64,000 nt of DNA from Pseudomonadota bacterium. Lineage in GTDB: Bacteria > Pseudomonadota > Alphaproteobacteria > Rhizobiales > Phreatobacteraceae. This document shows, piece by piece, positions 1 to 8,009 of this stretch. A program made the position numbers and the translations under genes. Location of the stretch: contig JAIUOO010000001.1 of assembly GCA_020161695.1 (NCBI GenBank), positions 1 to 64,000 of the forward strand, given 5' to 3'. Below the pieces are notes generated by a model. It had not been told where the DNA came from. It worked only from the letters and a program-made list of their open reading frames with translations, and did no database searches. Each line of letters opens with the position of its first letter. Position 1 is the first letter of the stretch.

Positions 1-93
1 CCGCAGCACGAGGACGGGACCATGGCCTTCACCGAATACGGCGTCGAAAGCCTGCTCAACCTCATCGAAATCCATCGCAGCAGGCCAAAATAG
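1..93 (+). CDS. C-terminal tail of an open frame entering from the left edge
   Basis: The first 30 codons of the window are open in frame 1 and end at a TAG at 91-93. The tail reads EYGVESLLNLIEIH near its end. No start codon is required because the frame enters from outside the window; an internal ATG lies at 22. I do not recognise the product. The RTX-repeat frame that follows is a different frame, so this may be the broken upstream part of the same RTX gene or an unrelated gene. Only context supports it as coding. Confidence 0.25.
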   Translation, partial: PQHEDGTMAFTEYGVESLLNLIEIHRSRPK

Positions 94-250
94 GCCTGCC
101 GCGGCCTACGCCGGATGATTACGCTACTACGAGATCGAGAACGACACTTTCGGCACCACGGACTTCCTGTACTCGATAGAGACGATCATCGGGACTTCAA
201 AGGCCGATACCATCAAGTTCACAGGCGCGATCCCGAACATCAATCTGACC

Positions 251-1051
251 GTGCACATGGAAGACCAGTCGAACGGTCATGACCTGATTGACCTGAGTGC
301 GGTCACGACGAAGGTCGAATTCTATTATGATTCCTTCGTCGGCTCGGACATCTTCATCACGGGCGTGGACGCGATAACGGGCGGCAGCAATGACGACATT
401 CTGGCGTTGGGAGATGGCGACAATATCCTCCGCGGAGGAGGGGGCGACGACATCCTCATCGGTGGTGCGGGAGCAGATACCCTTGACGGAGGGGCGGACT
501 GGGATGTCGCGGCCTACTGGCATTCAGATGCCCCGGTCACGATCAACACCCGCAACTCAGCGCTGGGTGCCGGCGATGCGACGGACGATATCTACATTAG
601 CATCGAGTCGTTTCACGGTACGGATTACAATGACGTGTTCGTCGACAACGCCAACAATGTCGAGACGTTCTTCGGCGGCGCCGGCAACGATACTTTTTAC
701 ATCGGCGGCATGGAGGATACGTTCTACGGGGAGGACGGAGCCGACAAGTACATTCTGACGATGGAGTCGTTCTACGCGTCGACACCAAGCGGGAGTGGCT
801 GGAAGGATCCGCTGTCGGGCACGGTTCCGCGCGTGACGATCGCCGATTTCGGGGCAGGCGACCATTTCGATTTTTCGCAAATCGACGCGTTCGCGGCGAG
901 CCAGTCCACCTGGTACGGACGCAGCGTATTCTACGATCAGGTTGGAGACGATGTGAGGGTCCGGACGGTTCTCTTCGCCGACAGCTACTCGATCGATGCT
1001 TACTATTTCGATATCTACGCCCTCAACACCTCGACTGCAGACTTCCTTTAG
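251..1051 (+). CDS. RTX / haemolysin-type calcium-binding repeat protein, 5'-degraded
   Basis: The product contains aspartate/glycine nonapeptide repeats (GGSNDDILALGDGDNILRGG, then GGGDDILIGGAGADTLDGG, residues about 45-80, and a later GGAGNDTFYIGG), the Ca2+-binding beta-roll of type I secreted RTX proteins. The track start at 251 is a GTG; an ATG follows at 257. The same frame is open upstream to about 119 and reads protein-like sequence (YYEIENDTFGTTDFLYSIET), but a TGA at 116-118 blocks it and no start lies in the extension. The true gene therefore probably began further left and has been damaged by a frameshift or stop. It would be exported through a TolC-type system. There is no enzymatic domain in what remains. 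Family assignment is fairly sure; functionality is doubtful. Confidence 0.6.
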   Translation: MHMEDQSNGHDLIDLSAVTTKVEFYYDSFVGSDIFITGVDAITGGSNDDILALGDGDNILRGGGGDDILIGGAGADTLDGGADWDVAAYWHSDAPVTINTRNSALGAGDATDDIYISIESFHGTDYNDVFVDNANNVETFFGGAGNDTFYIGGMEDTFYGEDGADKYILTMESFYASTPSGSGWKDPLSGTVPRVTIADFGAGDHFDFSQIDAFAASQSTWYGRSVFYDQVGDDVRVRTVLFADSYSIDAYYFDIYALNTSTADFL

Positions 1052-1713
1052 ATCCACGGAACCTATACGGCACCACCGTACGGCAGGCTGTTCAGGGCGA
1101 TTGTTGCCGTCTTCGCGTCCTATGCCCCTCATACTCCAGCGAGGACGGGCACGGCGACGAGGGAAAGACCTTTGATGCGGTTCGTCACGGGTGACTCCTT
1201 GGGTTCCGTCTCCATTGCCGCGGTCGAGGCGCCAAACGGTTCAACGAGCGGTCATTGATGAGCCAGGAGATGAAATTCCTTCGGACCGAAATGCAAAGGT
1301 CGAGCGGGGGCTTGGAAAAGCCAAAGAAGCAGGCGGATTCGGGCTTTTGATCCGCCCCCGTTTCGACAGGGACCTTAGCCCAGCTACGTGTGCGGCGACT
1401 CAGAGGCAGCGATCCAAAAGGTCCGCTTCGCGCAGGCGGCCGAATGTCTGCACTAGAGGCGCGAAGCAGACGCTGTGCCTGGTCGCTCTTTGGGCCCTAA
1501 GCTGAAGTTCCTAACGTCTGCTTGCGGCTTGAGTGATGTGCGATAGATCGGGAATTCACACAGCCTGGGAGCTATGTTGCGGCCTCTGCCGACAAGAATG
1601 CCTTGGGAGGGGCGGTCGACGACGCCGATATAGTAGCGCATGCTGCGAACCATAGCTGGCAATGTGCGAAAAAGGTCGAAGCCGGTGATACCGGTATCGG
1701 CCCATGCAAGTCG
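1052..1713. other. Stretch without a convincing gene
   Basis: Short open frames exist on both strands (1191-1505 plus, 1453-1662 minus, 1556-1747 minus), but none has family-like sequence, a good ribosome binding site or support from neighbours. The minus frame near 1641 starts MRYYIGVVDRP, faintly like the start of HicB antitoxins, but the remainder does not continue the fold. Base composition looks less GC-rich than the chromosome to the right, consistent with decayed island DNA. Confidence 0.5.
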
Positions 1714-1935
1714 TCACGACCTCCTGACGTCGAGCGCGACAATCCACAGGCCGACCAGATTAACGACCGGCACGAAGGCGAGCGCCGCCCATAGTGGCGA
1801 ATAACCGAGCCGCCGCAGGATAAGGCCTACCGGATAGAGGATAAGTGCCAGCAGCGCCACCATCATCACCCCGTGGGTGAGGCCCCAGTCGCCCATCCAC
1901 ATCGTTTCGCCATACCATCCGTAACCTTGCATCAT
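1714..1935 (-). CDS. Small two-helix membrane protein next to multicopper oxidase
   Basis: A 73-residue protein with an N-terminal Met/Gly/Trp/Tyr-rich stretch (MMQGYGWYGETMWMG) and two predicted transmembrane segments, about residues 20-40 (HGVMMVALLALILYPVG) and 48-68 (WAALAFVPVVNLVGLWIVAL). It lies 33 bp downstream of the multicopper oxidase on the same strand, so both are probably co-transcribed. Small Met-rich membrane proteins often accompany copper-handling oxidases, so a role in copper homeostasis or oxidase assembly is an inference from context. No catalytic motif is visible. I do not recognise a named family. Confidence 0.6.
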   Translation of the reverse strand: MMQGYGWYGETMWMGDWGLTHGVMMVALLALILYPVGLILRRLGYSPLWAALAFVPVVNLVGLWIVALDVRRS

Positions 1936-1968
1936 GTCGGTCCTCCTTTGGCTGATGTCCCCAGCGGC

Positions 1969-3411
1969 TCAGCTCACGACCACCTCGGTCATCATGCCTG
2001 CCGCCATGTGGTAGAGATGGTGGCAGTGGAGATACCAGCGGCCGCGCTTGTCGAGGTCGACGGCCACCGTCACCGGCATGTGCGGTGGCACGATCACTGT
2101 GTCGCGCACAGGGCCGGAGAAGCGTCGCGAGCCAACACCAACGACCTGGAAATGATGACCGTGCAGATGCATGGGGTGCATCATCGACGTAGGGTTCATA
2201 AACGTGATTTCGACGCGCTGGCCGAGCTGGAACTCGTGCGGGCGATTGCGGCCATGCACCGCACCGTCGATCAGCCAGCGATAGCCGTCAGCCTCACCTA
2301 GCATCATGGGAATCACGCGGTCGGCCCGGCGGGCCGGCAGTGGTACCCGAGCGTTAAGGGCAGCATCCAGCGACAGATCGGTGTGTGGCGCGGCGACGGC
2401 CGCCGTGTCTGGAATGCGTGCGACACTCGCCCCCCGCGTTGCGAGGATAATACCCGTGCGCATCGTCGCGGCTTCGACCTGTGCCAGGATCGGAAAGACG
2501 CCACCCTGGGCCGGAACCGTCATCGCGAGGTCGATCCGCTGGCCCTGCGCCAGCGGGAAGCGTGGACCCGTCATCGGCTGACATGAGCTGCCATCGACGG
2601 CGATGCATCGAGCGTCCAATGCGCCGGTGTCGATGAAGAACGCCGTCGCCGTCGCGCCATTGATTATGCGCAGGCGGACCGATACGCCGCGCTCGACACG
2701 GATCACGTCGGGATCGTCAAGGGTTCGGTCATTGGCGAGATAGGCGTCATAGCGAACGTCGTTTGCATGGAGCATGCTCGCTCCGTGGCCACCGTGGTGC
2801 ATGCCGCCGCCGTGCATCATGCCGCCGGTTCTAGCCGGCGGCTGCCCCTGGGGGCCATGACCGCCATGGGCGCTCGCGCCACCGAGTTCGGCGAGGATTT
2901 CGGTCGGCGAGCGGAAGGCGAAGTCGTGCAGCATGATCACGACGTCCTGTATGTCCCCCGCATCTTTATCGTGCGTGATCATCGGCGCGGCGAGGAGCTG
3001 CTGCTCGCTCAGTTGATGCGCGTGCATCCAATGGGTGCCCGGAGTGAGCCGGAAGGTGTGGGTATCGCTGGCCCCGGGGGCAATCGCGCCACCGTCAGGC
3101 CGTGACCGGTCCTGCTCCTCTGCGGCATAAATCTGCCCGTGCCAGTGCATGACGAGAGGCTCGGAGGTTCGGTTGAGGATCTCGCCGGCGAAACTGTCTC
3201 CTTCGCTGGCGAAGTGGCCAAGACGTCCGTCTGCTCCACTGACACCATAGACGGTCGCGCCGCGGCGCTTGACCTCGATCTGCCGCGTGGCAACGGTGAG
3301 GAGTGGAGCCTGAGCCTGCGCTTGACTGGCACGCGCTCCCGTCAGCGCCAACGCCGATGCGCCGGCCAGAAACGAACGACGGTCCACTCCAGCTTTCAGA
3401 TTTCCAATCAT
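1969..3411 (-). CDS. Tat-exported multicopper oxidase (CopA/laccase-like)
   Basis: A 480-residue multicopper oxidase, expected to oxidise Cu(I) or phenolic/metal substrates in the periplasm while reducing O2. The chosen ATG gives MIGNLKAGVDRRSFLAG, a twin-arginine signal followed by an Ala-rich cleavage region; the frame is open 38 codons further upstream, but that extension lacks signal character. The copper ligands are all present: HWHG near residue 90, HWMHAH near 128, HPMHLHGHHF near 415, and HCHHLYHMAAGMM near 465, the last holding the type 1 Cys and axial Met. Between cupredoxin domains 1 and 2 is a Met/His/Gly-rich loop (MMHGGGMHHGGHGASM), typical of copper-resistance oxidases. It heads a short operon with the membrane protein downstream. 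The specific substrate is unknown. Confidence 0.9.
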   Translation of the reverse strand: MIGNLKAGVDRRSFLAGASALALTGARASQAQAQAPLLTVATRQIEVKRRGATVYGVSGADGRLGHFASEGDSFAGEILNRTSEPLVMHWHGQIYAAEEQDRSRPDGGAIAPGASDTHTFRLTPGTHWMHAHQLSEQQLLAAPMITHDKDAGDIQDVVIMLHDFAFRSPTEILAELGGASAHGGHGPQGQPPARTGGMMHGGGMHHGGHGASMLHANDVRYDAYLANDRTLDDPDVIRVERGVSVRLRIINGATATAFFIDTGALDARCIAVDGSSCQPMTGPRFPLAQGQRIDLAMTVPAQGGVFPILAQVEAATMRTGIILATRGASVARIPDTAAVAAPHTDLSLDAALNARVPLPARRADRVIPMMLGEADGYRWLIDGAVHGRNRPHEFQLGQRVEITFMNPTSMMHPMHLHGHHFQVVGVGSRRFSGPVRDTVIVPPHMPVTVAVDLDKRGRWYLHCHHLYHMAAGMMTEVVVS

Positions 3412-3521
3412 CACGCCCTCGCATTCGCCGGATTGACGGCACGTTGGCGTACCGAGGTCTCTCAGATATTTCCGCCGGGTAACAAATTGCATCAGGAAAC
3501 CGACCGATGACTTGCGCTGGC

Positions 3522-3791
3522 TCAACCGGCGACGGCCCGCGAGACGCTTCCGGCGTCCGTAACGATGCGATTAAGGCACCATCTCGTGCAGGCTGGCCCA
3601 AGCGCGCGGGAAATCGTCGCCAGACCCATGGTCTCGGGCAGACGATAGTCGATGAACACCGTAAGCCGGGAACCGGTGCCTTCCAGAGGGATATCGAACC
3701 CCATCCTGTACCAGGCGAGGATCAACAGGCGCGGTGAGCCCGTGGTCTCCCAGACCTTTCGGACCGGCGGAGCGCGCTCCGTAGCGGGAAA
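3522..3791 (-). pseudogene. C-terminal fragment of an SRPBCC (polyketide cyclase/START-like) protein
   Basis: The minus-strand frame is open from 3791 to a stop at 3522 and reads RKVWETTGSPRLL, then YRMGFDIPLEGTGSRLTVFI, then ARWCLNRIVTDA-like sequence, the C-terminal half of SRPBCC superfamily proteins. There is no start codon at the expected place, and a TAG at 3792-3794 blocks the frame, leaving about 90 residues of a normal 140-150. The left end of the IS5-like element lies 28 bp upstream. The gene appears truncated, perhaps by earlier rearrangement, since no matching N-terminal half is seen on the far side of the transposon. Family assignment is from pattern recognition. Confidence 0.5.
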
Positions 3792-3849
3792 CTAAGGGCG
3801 TGGCTCTTCAAGCGCCTAAGAGTCTGACTCATAAAGATCTGCTTTGGGA

Positions 3850-4372
3850 TCAATGGCTTGCGATGCGCCTGGCGAGGAGCTGGACGGAGGCGATGAAGAG
3901 CCAGGCGGTGGCGCTTTCGATGGTTCTCTCGAAGTCCTTGGCGAGCCTCCGGTTTCTGGAGAGCCAAGCGAAGGTGCGCTCCACCACCCATCGACGCGGG
4001 ATCACCTCGAAGCCCTTGGCCTTGTCAGATCGCTTGACGATCTGGATCGTCCACTTGCCCATGCGGCCGAGCGCGGCCTTGAGCTTCTTGCCTGCATAGC
4101 CGCCGTCCGCGAAGACATGGCGCAGCCACGGATAGCGGTGGCGGATCATGGCCAGCACGCCGGGTGCCCCGTCACGGTCCTGCACATCGGCCGCGTGGAT
4201 GACGGCTCCCACCATGAAGCCCTGTGTGTCGGTGACGATGTGGCGTTTGCGTCCGACGAGCTTCTTTCCCGCGTCGAATCCCCGAATTCCGCCGCTTTCC
4301 GTGGTCTTGACGCTCTGGCTGTCGATGACGCCCGCGGTCGGCGAGGCCTCGCGTCCAGCCCGCTCGCGGGCT
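3850..4372 (-). pseudogene. IS5-family transposase, C-terminal (catalytic) part, interrupted
   Basis: This is the catalytic DDE part of an IS5-type transposase. It contains GVIDSQSVKTTE (first Asp), HVFADGGYAGKK (second Asp) and WVVERTFAWLSRNRRL (the Glu with the family's Y/W-R-R context). Its N-terminal part lies at 7609-7910 on the same strand, separated by the IS66 insertion. Joining 7609 to 4372 restores the frame exactly (LVTA followed by ARERAGREASPTAGVIDSQS). An open frame continues past 4372 to 4509, but that extension is IS66 DNA and not native. The protein cannot be made intact. Confidence 0.85.
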
Positions 4373-4380
4373 GCCGTCAC
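4373..4380 (+). repeat. IS66 target-site duplication, left copy
   Basis: The octamer GCCGTCAC directly abuts the left inverted repeat of the IS66 element. The identical octamer abuts the right end at 7609-7616. Eight-base duplications are the hallmark of IS66 transposition, so this fixes the insertion boundaries. Confidence 0.92.
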
Positions 4381-4397
4381 GTACGCATCCGGCGAGG
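4381..4397 (+). repeat. IS66 left terminal inverted repeat
   Basis: GTACGCATCCGGCGAGG is the inward-reading left end. It differs from the right end only at position 4 (C for A); IS66 ends normally begin GTAA, so the left end carries the change. A few further matching bases follow on both sides. Confidence 0.9.
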
Positions 4398-4476
4398 GCC
4401 GCCTTGTGCTGAGGCGGCTGATGATGCCGTTCTGCTGATCCGGCAGTACTGCCGGCAGTAGTGCTGGAGAGCTGGA

Positions 4477-4854
4477 TTGGAGAGCGAGACTTATGTCCGG
4501 CGGCGGCATTGGACGTTGGCGGAAAAGCGGTCAGTCGTCGAAGAGGCCGCGACAAGTGGGAACGTCGCGGCGACGGCCAAGCGGTACGGCCTGCAGACGC
4601 AGCAGATCTATCGCTGGCGCGAGCGACTCGATCGAGCAGCGGCTCCGGCATCCTTCCTTCCGGTGACAGTCAGTCCGGATCGTGCGGCAGCAGTGCTGGA
4701 TCAGGATCATCGGAAGCAGGATCCAGCAGTAGTGCCGGATCGGGCTCCACGGATTGAGATTGTCCTTGGTGGCGATCGCCGGATCATAGCGGAGGGCGCA
4801 ATCAACGTGGAGGTGATCCTCCGCCTGGCGCGCGGCCTTGAGGCGCCGCGATGA
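4477..4854 (+). CDS. tnpA: IS66 accessory protein TnpA (helix-turn-helix)
   Basis: A 125-residue protein with the IS66 Orf1 pattern: [17 protein letters not shown], then a helix-turn-helix of IS3/IS66 orfA type ([20 protein letters not shown], residues about 28-48). It is thought to assist the transposase in IS66 transposition. The frame's first usable start is TTG at 4477; no ATG lies in a sensible position. The stop overlaps the tnpB start (ATGA at 4851), a typical translational coupling. The middle region (residues 55-90) is low-complexity and variable. Confidence 0.85.
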   Translation: MESETYVRRRHWTLAEKRSVVEEAATSGNVAATAKRYGLQTQQIYRWRERLDRAAAPASFLPVTVSPDRAAAVLDQDHRKQDPAVVPDRAPRIEIVLGGDRRIIAEGAINVEVILRLARGLEAPR

Positions 4855-5198
4855 TCCCGGTGCCGATGGGCGTGAAGGTGTGGCTGGCGACCGGCCACAC
4901 GGACATGCGGAAGGGCTTTGCCTCGCTGGCCCTGCAGGTGCAGGAGGTGCTCAAACGCGATCCTCTGGGCGGCCACATCTTCTGCTTCCGCGGCCGGCGC
5001 GGCGACCTGATTAAGGTGATCTGGCACGACGGCCAGGCAGCGAACCTTTACATGCGACGGCTGGAGCGCGGACGGTTCCTGTGGCCCTCGCCGGCGGACG
5101 GGATCGTCACGATCACGCCGGCGCAGATGGGCTATTTGCTGTCCGGGATCGACTGGCGGAACCCGCAGGAGACGTGGCGGCCGACCTCGATCGGATGA
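4851..5198 (+). CDS. tnpB: IS66 Orf2 protein TnpB
   Basis: A 115-residue protein with the highly conserved IS66 Orf2 sequence: [17 protein letters not shown] near the start, [18 protein letters not shown] in the middle and [19 protein letters not shown] after it. It is full length for the family and is required for transposition of IS66 elements, though its biochemical activity is not known. Its ATG overlaps the tnpA stop by 4 bp. tnpC begins 58 bp downstream. Confidence 0.92.
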   Translation: MIPVPMGVKVWLATGHTDMRKGFASLALQVQEVLKRDPLGGHIFCFRGRRGDLIKVIWHDGQAANLYMRRLERGRFLWPSPADGIVTITPAQMGYLLSGIDWRNPQETWRPTSIG

Positions 5199-5256
5199 CC
5201 AGCTCTGCCCTCGGAATTTGCTTTGGAGCGGCAGCGTTCTGTGATTCCATCTTCGT

Positions 5257-6955
5257 GTGAACACGCCCTCCAACCCCTCTGAACCGCTGGATTTGCCGAC
5301 CGATCCGGCAGCTCTTGCGGCGATGTTCCTGGCGGAGCGCGCGGCCCGTCTGGCAGAGCATGATGCGAGGATTGCGGCGGAAGAGAAAGCGTCCAGCGCC
5401 GCGGCACGTGCCGATCTTGCTGAAGCTGAGGCGAGCCTCGCCAAGAGCGCCGCCTCGGCCAACGAGGCGATGATCACGTACCTCCAGCTGATGATCGAGA
5501 AGCTGAAGCGGGAGCTCTATGGCCAGAGCTCCGAGCGCGGCACGCAGAAGCTCGAACAGTTGCAGCTGCAGCTCGAGGAGTGCGAGGCGGCTGCGACCGA
5601 GGATGAGGTTGCGGCGATCCTGGCCTCCGGTACGGCGACGCCGCGGCGGCGGCCGGTGCGCAAACCCTTCCCCGATCATCTGCCGCGGGAGCGGGTGGTG
5701 CTGCCGGCACCGACCTCCTGCCCGTGCTGCGGATCGGCGAGGCTGTCGAAGCTCGGCGAAGACGTCACGGAGACGCTGGAGCTCGTGCCGCGCCAGTGGA
5801 AGGTGGTCCAGACGGTGCGGGAGAAGTTCGCCTGCCGGGCCTGCGAGACGATCACGCAGGAGCCAGCACCGTTCCATCCGACACCGCGCGGCTTTGTGGG
5901 ACCGAACCTCCTGGCAACGATCCTGTTCGAGAAGTTCGGACAGCATCAGCCGCTGAACCGGCAGAGCGAGCGTTATGCCCGGGAAGGGATCGACCTCTCC
6001 GTCTCGACGCTTGCCGACCAGGTGGGAGCCGCAACATCGGCCTTGCAGCCGCTGCACGCTCTGATCGCGGCGCATGTGCTGGCGGCGGAACGGCTACACG
6101 GCGACGACACGACGGTGCCGATCCTCGCCAAGGGCAAGACCGACACGGGCCGGATCTGGACCTATGCGCGACGACAGGCCCTTTGGTGGAAGCGATCCGC
6201 CGGCGGCACTGTACTTCGCCTCGAAGGATCGACGACAGGAACATCCCGATGGCCACCTCCGGGGCTGGCGGGGCATCCTGCAGGCCGATGCCTATGGTGG
6301 CTACAACGGGCTCTATGACCCGCGACGACCCGAAGGGCCGGTGACGTCTGCCCTGTGCTGGAGCCATGCCCGGCGCGGCTTCTATGAGCTCGCCGACATC
6401 GCGGCCAGGGCCCGACGTGGCTCCGCCGCCGCCGTCTCGCCGATCGCCCTCGAGGCGGTGAAGCGGATCGATGCGCTCTTTGCGATCGAGCGGGAGGTCA
6501 ACGGCCGATCGCCGGAGGAGCGGGTGCGAGCCCGCCAGGAGGCCGCAAAGCCGCTCGTCGATGAACTGGCGACGTGGCTCCAGGCCCAGCGCGGCACGCT
6601 CTCCCGCTCGGCGACGGTGGCCAAGCCGATCGACTACATGCTGAAGCGCTGGGATCGCTTCGCCGCCTTCCTCGACGATGGCCGGATCTGCCTGACCAAC
6701 AACGCTGCCGAGCGGGCGCTGCGAGGCTTTGCCCTTGGCCGCAAGGCCTGGCTCTTTGCGGGATCCGATCGCGGGGCCGAGCGAGCTGCGGCCATGGCGA
6801 CGCTGATCGAGACGGCCAAGCTCAACGGCATCGATCCGCAAGCATGGCTCGCAAACGTCCTCGCCCGCATCGCCGCCATCCCGCAGTCCAGTCTACCGGA
6901 GCTGCTGCCGTGGAACTGGCGGGAACCCCGGGATCGCGAGGTTCTTGCGGCATGA
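5257..6955 (+). pseudogene. tnpC: IS66 transposase TnpC, frameshifted
   Basis: Two overlapping frames together encode an IS66 DDE transposase. The first, from a GTG at 5257, carries the N-terminal coiled coil, the zinc-finger-like CPCCGS and CRACET regions and the start of the catalytic core (LHGDDTTVPIL). The second, open to 6955, resumes at RDDRPFGGSDPPAALYFASK and contains the second Asp (LQADAYGGYNGLY) and the conserved C-terminal TNNAAERALRGFALGRKAWL. The switch falls near 6165-6175, consistent with a small indel (2-nt loss). No slippery heptamer is obvious, so decay is more likely than programmed frameshifting. Confidence 0.85.
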
Positions 6956-7569
6956 GCCATGGTGATCGCATCGCACGTCTGATGATCGAACTCGACGATT
7001 GGACGCCCGTCATCTGGCGGCGTGTCGAGGTGCCGCTGACCTCCTCGCTGAAGGCTCTACACGACGTCATCCAGGCCGCGATGCCGTTCGAGGACTACCA
7101 TCTCTTTGAGTTCCACGCCGATGGGAAGCGCTATGCCATCCCGGATCCAGAGTGGGATAGCCTGCGTCACAGGACGTTCTCCGCCAAGACCACGAAGCTC
7201 GGCGCCCTCGTTGATCGCGGCATCGAGAAACTCTCCTATACCTATGACTTCGGCGACGACTGGCGACACACCATCACTGTCGAGAAGCTCCTGGATGCCA
7301 CTCCTGGCGCTGACTACCCCCGGTACATCGACGGTGCCAGATGCGGCCCGCCGGAGGATGTTGGCGGGCTACCTGGCTTCGAACTCTTCGTGACGGCCAT
7401 GGGAGATCCCGACCATGATCAGCACGGCGAACTGATGCGTTGGCACGGCCGTCCCTTTGATCCAGAGCGGGTAGATGAGCCCGGCATCCAAGCCCGCCTT
7501 GGCAAGCTCGCCAGACGCCGCGCCATAAGCAAGGCCGCGTTCGCCAAGAGCCAGAACAAGGTCCACTGA
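6952..7569 (+). CDS. Plasmid pRiA4b ORF-3 family protein, IS66 passenger
   Basis: A 205-residue protein typical of the pRiA4b ORF-3 family: IELDDWTPVIWRRVEVP at the start, LKALHDVIQAAMPFEDYHLF next, the conserved YTYDFGDDWRHTI around residue 98 and GGLPGFELF later. The function of the family is unknown; members commonly travel as passengers in insertion sequences and plasmids. Its ATG overlaps the tnpC stop (ATGA), so translation is probably coupled. It ends 39 bp before the right end of the IS66 element, so it belongs to that element. Confidence 0.85.
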   Translation: MSHGDRIARLMIELDDWTPVIWRRVEVPLTSSLKALHDVIQAAMPFEDYHLFEFHADGKRYAIPDPEWDSLRHRTFSAKTTKLGALVDRGIEKLSYTYDFGDDWRHTITVEKLLDATPGADYPRYIDGARCGPPEDVGGLPGFELFVTAMGDPDHDQHGELMRWHGRPFDPERVDEPGIQARLGKLARRRAISKAAFAKSQNKVH

Positions 7570-7591
7570 TCGGGCACTCGGCGCCCGCGGT

Positions 7592-7616
7592 CCTCGCCGG
7601 ATGCTTACGCCGTCAC
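7592..7616 (+). repeat. IS66 right inverted repeat and right copy of the target duplication
   Basis: 7592-7608 is the outward-reading right end, reverse complement GTAAGCATCCGGCGAGG. It is followed at 7609-7616 by GCCGTCAC, identical to 4373-4380. Beyond this point the IS5-type transposase coding sequence resumes. Confidence 0.9.
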
Positions 7617-7910
7617 CAACGCGTGGTTGATCGACGGCCACAGCCCCAGGTCCCGCCACAAGTAGAAATAGTGCTGAACGGTGGTCGCTGGTGGGAAGGT
7701 TCTGGGCGGAAGCATCCGCCACGGCAGACCGCCCCGCAGCAGATACATCAACGCCTCAACGATCCGCCGAAGGCTCCAGCGCGCAGGGCGTCCAAGACGC
7801 GAGCGCGCTGGAAGATGGGGCGAAATCAGTGCCCATTCCCGATCCGTCAAATCGCTTGGCAGGCGTAGTCCATCGCGCGCATGATGCGCCCGGGTGATAT
7901 CGGTCCACAT
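7609..7910 (-). pseudogene. IS5-family transposase, N-terminal part, interrupted
   Basis: This is the N-terminal DUF4096-type domain of an IS5-group transposase: MWTDITRAHHARDGLRLPSD, then LTDREWALISPHLP and IVEALMYLLRGGLPWRMLP, ending ...WPSINHALVTA at the insertion point. The ATG at 7910 was chosen because family members begin with this motif; the frame is open 14 codons further upstream. It joins in frame to the catalytic part ending at 3850, giving 274 residues in all. Confidence 0.85.
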
Positions 7911-8009
7911 GCCGATCTCCATCGAAGGTCTCGCAACCACCGACGGAATCACAAGCGGCTGATATCACTCAACTTCTTTTTCGGTCAGGCTCTAAGGCAT
8001 CTTCTTCCC

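Larger units (their letters stand above)
4381..7608 (+). mobile_element. IS66-family insertion sequence (3,228 bp) nested in the IS5-like element
   Basis: The terminal inverted repeats are GTACGCATCCGGCGAGG at the left (4381-4397) and, read inward from 7608, GTAAGCATCCGGCGAGG; they match at 16 of 17 positions. An 8-bp duplication GCCGTCAC flanks both ends. Inside, in order on the plus strand, are tnpA, tnpB, a frameshifted tnpC and a passenger gene of the pRiA4b ORF-3 family. The order and sizes fit IS66 elements. The single mismatch at base 4 of the left end and the broken tnpC suggest the copy can no longer move by itself. Confidence 0.92.
3820..7992 (-). mobile_element. IS5-family (IS1031-like) insertion sequence, split by an IS66 element
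   Basis: The ends form imperfect inverted repeats: GAGTCTGACTCATAAAGA at 3820 and, on the opposite strand from 7992, GAGCCTGACCGAAAAAGA. Each end is flanked by TAA (3817-3819 and 7993-7995), a 3-bp target duplication of the TNA type known for the IS1031 group. Removing the inserted IS66 element and one copy of its 8-bp duplication leaves about 937 bp, the usual size for the group, with one continuous transposase gene of 274 codons on the minus strand. Boundaries are read directly from the sequence. Confidence 0.85.

Noticed and set aside
1556..1662. HicB-like start (MRYYIGVVDRP) on the minus strand
   Set aside because: Only about ten residues fit; no HicB core, no hicA neighbour, and the rest of the frame is unlike the family.
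4461..4757. Ser/Gly-rich frame (repeats of SGSGS type) at the start of the IS66 element
   Set aside because: It is an alternative frame of the variable part of tnpA; TnpA is the conserved product.
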